From positions 310,001 through 374,000 of the forward strand of contig JADJGQ010000003.1 of assembly GCA_016708025.1 (NCBI GenBank): DNA of 64,000 bases. The letters run 5' to 3'. Below the pieces are notes generated by a model. The model made no database searches and was not told the origin of the DNA. It saw only the letters and a list, made by a program, of their open reading frames with translations. Made by a program: the position numbers and the translations under genes. The stretch comes from a bacterium. Lineage in GTDB: Bacteria > Zixibacteria > MSB-5A5 > GN15 > FEB-12. Positions 62,351-64,000 of this stretch are shown here, piece after piece; the stretch's first letter is position 1; each line of letters opens with the position of its first letter.

Positions 62351-62937
62351 ACAGCATCCAGAAACTTGAACGATTTCGGCGCCATGCCGAAGAATCTATG
62401 CTCCTTCGACGTGTGATCGTCGAACGCCTCGGCGAGCAGATCATTGAGTGTTCCAACCTGATCGCCGGCGTGATCGGTTCAGGCGGCAAGATCCTCCTGG
62501 CCGGAAATGGCGAGTCCGCTGCAACCGCCTCGCATTTTGCCGCGCAGTTGGTGGTCAGGTTACGCGCGGACCATTTGCGGCAGTCGCTCCCGGCGATAAC
62601 TCTAGCCGGAGATACTGCTGTCCTGACCGCGGCAGCTACGGAACTTGGATTCAAAGAGATGTTTGCTCGCCAGATCGAAGGAATCGGGCACAAAGGAGAC
62701 CTGCTGATCGTGATCGCTACCTCCGATGATGCCGAAAGTCTGACGCGCGCGATTCAGGTCGCGCGAGCACGCGGCATGTTGACGATCGGATTGCTTGGCG
62801 CCAATGGTGTTCGCATCGCCAATTCCGTCGACCGTGCCTTGCTCATTCCGCATCCTTCCACTCAGCGGGTGCAGGAAGAGCACCTCTTTCTGATTCACCT
62901 GCTGGTCGAATTGATCGAAACGGATCTGGTGGCATGA
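62347..62937 (+). CDS. gmhA: SIS-domain sugar isomerase, GmhA/DiaA-like
   Basis: This 196-residue protein resembles sedoheptulose-7-phosphate isomerase. It has LLAGNGESAATASHFAAQL, AGDTAVLTAAATELGF, FARQIEGIGHKGDLLIVIATS and VQEEHLFLIHLL with the C-terminal catalytic His. Three changes from typical GmhA stand out: GNGG is GNGE, HFAEEL is HFAAQL (a catalytic Glu position becomes Gln), and STSGNS is ATSDDA. It may be a variant isomerase or a DiaA-like SIS protein. It is coupled by ATGA overlaps on both sides, next to an O-antigen ligase, which fits LPS heptose synthesis. Confidence 0.75.
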   Translation: MNSIQKLERFRRHAEESMLLRRVIVERLGEQIIECSNLIAGVIGSGGKILLAGNGESAATASHFAAQLVVRLRADHLRQSLPAITLAGDTAVLTAAATELGFKEMFARQIEGIGHKGDLLIVIATSDDAESLTRAIQVARARGMLTIGLLGANGVRIANSVDRALLIPHPSTQRVQEEHLFLIHLLVELIETDLVA

Positions 62938-64000
62938 CTGCAGCCTCGACAGACTGGCTGAACCGAGCGCTTCAGATCTGCTTTGCCCTCTTTGTCATCA
63001 CCTCAGCATTTTCGATCGCCCTCGCCCAGATGATGTTGGGCGTTTCGCTGGCACTTTTTATCGCTGTTTCGATTCGCGAGCGACACAATCCTTTCGCGGG
63101 CCCCGCCAAAACTCTCTACCTGTTTATCCTCCTGTATCTGATCTGGCTGCTTTTCTCGGCGGTCATGGGAAAAACGCCGCTTCGCTCACTGCTGATCTGC
63201 AAAGAGGAGTGGCTGTTCCTGGCCATCCCGATCGGGATATATCTACTTCAGCGACGTTCTTACAGTGAAAAAGTGCTCTTCGGATTCGCTGTGGCAACCG
63301 GCATAGTTTCGTTGTTTGCAGTAACACAGTTTTTCACCGGGACGCATTGGCTGCACTATTCTCACGGATCATTTGAAGCGATCGAGGTTGCCCGACCGGT
63401 AGGCAATTTCACCCACTGGCTGACTTTCGCCAATTTCTATGCCACCGCCGGGACTTTCCTTTGCGGATATTTAATGTTCAGTAGAAAGAGATTCACCGTT
63501 CTCCTTGTCTCTGCATTGCTCTGCTTGATCGCAGTTGTATTGACAGCCAGCCGGACGCCGATCGCGGCGATCCTGATTGCTCTGATCTTCTGTGCCTCGA
63601 TGCGACCGGGAAAGATCAGGTGGGTGACGATCGCTGCCCTCGTTGGGTTGGTCGGACTCGCGGCACTGCTGCCGGCATCACGACAGAAATTCGGCGAGAA
63701 TCTCGGGCGCGATACCTCTTCGGAGTATGCAGGAAGTCGGGTATACATCTGGACACGAGCGCTGGACATCGTTGCAGAAAATCCGATCTGTGGAGTTGGG
63801 CAGGGAAACTTCCGGGATGAGTATGTGGCGCGACTCGATCCTGATGTCGAAGAAAAACGGAAGTTGGCTCATGCGCACAATGACTTTCTGAATATTGCCG
63901 CCGTTGCCGGGATCCCGGGTGCGCTCTTTTTCATCGGAATCTGGATTTCGGTATTTCGAATCGTGGGCAAGGCCGCTTTCGACTTACGCCTGACCATAGA
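62934..64000 (+). CDS. O-antigen ligase / polymerase family protein, C-terminus cut by window edge
   Basis: An open frame starts at the ATG at 62934 (ATGA overlap with gmhA) and runs off the right edge after 355 codons. It encodes at least nine membrane helices. The Wzy_C/WaaL signature is clear: SRVYIWTRALDIVAENPICGVGQGNF followed by LAHAHNDFLNIAAVAGIPGALFF, containing the periplasmic His and Asn-Asp residues. The family transfers O-antigen to lipid A-core or polymerises repeat units. Context with gmhA suggests envelope polysaccharide assembly. Confidence 0.88.
   Translation, partial: MTAASTDWLNRALQICFALFVITSAFSIALAQMMLGVSLALFIAVSIRERHNPFAGPAKTLYLFILLYLIWLLFSAVMGKTPLRSLLICKEEWLFLAIPIGIYLLQRRSYSEKVLFGFAVATGIVSLFAVTQFFTGTHWLHYSHGSFEAIEVARPVGNFTHWLTFANFYATAGTFLCGYLMFSRKRFTVLLVSALLCLIAVVLTASRTPIAAILIALIFCASMRPGKIRWVTIAALVGLVGLAALLPASRQKFGENLGRDTSSEYAGSRVYIWTRALDIVAENPICGVGQGNFRDEYVARLDPDVEEKRKLAHAHNDFLNIAAVAGIPGALFFIGIWISVFRIVGKAAFDLRLTI

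Overview
The window reads as a chromosomal segment from an uncultured Gram-negative bacterium of the FCB superphylum; candidate phylum Zixibacteria or a close relative is the best guess. The evidence is the combination of secreted proteins with C-terminal PNPFN / KxxLLK sorting domains (type IX secretion-like), FN3 repeats carrying a TAPGDDG motif, dockerin-like DLSDL modules, an exosortase/PEP-CTERM locus, and a bacterial geranylgeranylglyceryl phosphate synthase of the kind reported from FCB genomes. The assignment is inferred from gene content. I saw no rRNA, tRNA, CRISPR array, insertion sequence or phage gene.

Layout. 1-575: truncated membrane-anchored protein. 1318-1884: small FN3/dockerin-like secreted protein. 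2147-6686: compact exosortase locus (sugar epimerase, glycosyltransferase, exosortase, EpsI) followed by a PEP-CTERM substrate behind a sigma-54-type promoter. 6779-12399: a multidomain signalling protein and an eight-FN3 surface protein. 12683-18489: complete hydrogenase maturation operon hypABFCDE without hydrogenase subunits. 18662-29455: glutathione peroxidase, a TonB-plug/VWA fusion, a dockerin and sorting-domain protein, thpR, yjbQ, an exported oligopeptidase B-like peptidase, polyphosphate glucokinase, ferritin, and a repeat protein with a sorting domain.

29699-37034 is the most interesting part. Five DUF4402-like pilin candidates and one short divergent subunit are followed by a PapD-like chaperone and a usher-like outer-membrane protein. 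They appear to form two transcription units, each headed by a sigma-54-type promoter (29640 and 32046) and separated by a strong terminator at 31984. I propose this is a non-canonical chaperone-usher fibre system, possibly co-regulated with the PEP-CTERM substrate.

37117-49835: a cupredoxin/thrombospondin-3/dockerin protein, an exported oligoendopeptidase F, and the whole classical menaquinone pathway. menG-F-D-H-B-A-C-E form one overlapping minus-strand operon, and menI converges on it, overlapping the end of menE. 50001-52898: an OPT-family transporter split by a one-base frameshift, divergent from a TrmB-type regulator with an 11-bp inverted repeat between them. 52936-58037: an exported double retropepsin/PDZ protein, a Bax inhibitor-1 protein, small membrane and zinc-ribbon proteins, and a four-gene minus-strand group ending in a DUF4388 protein. 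58307-64000: recX, alaS, GGGP synthase, a gmhA-like sugar isomerase and a truncated O-antigen ligase, tightly packed on the plus strand.

Most start codons were chosen by Shine-Dalgarno spacing and signal-peptide position. Functions are family assignments made from motifs read by eye, with no database search.
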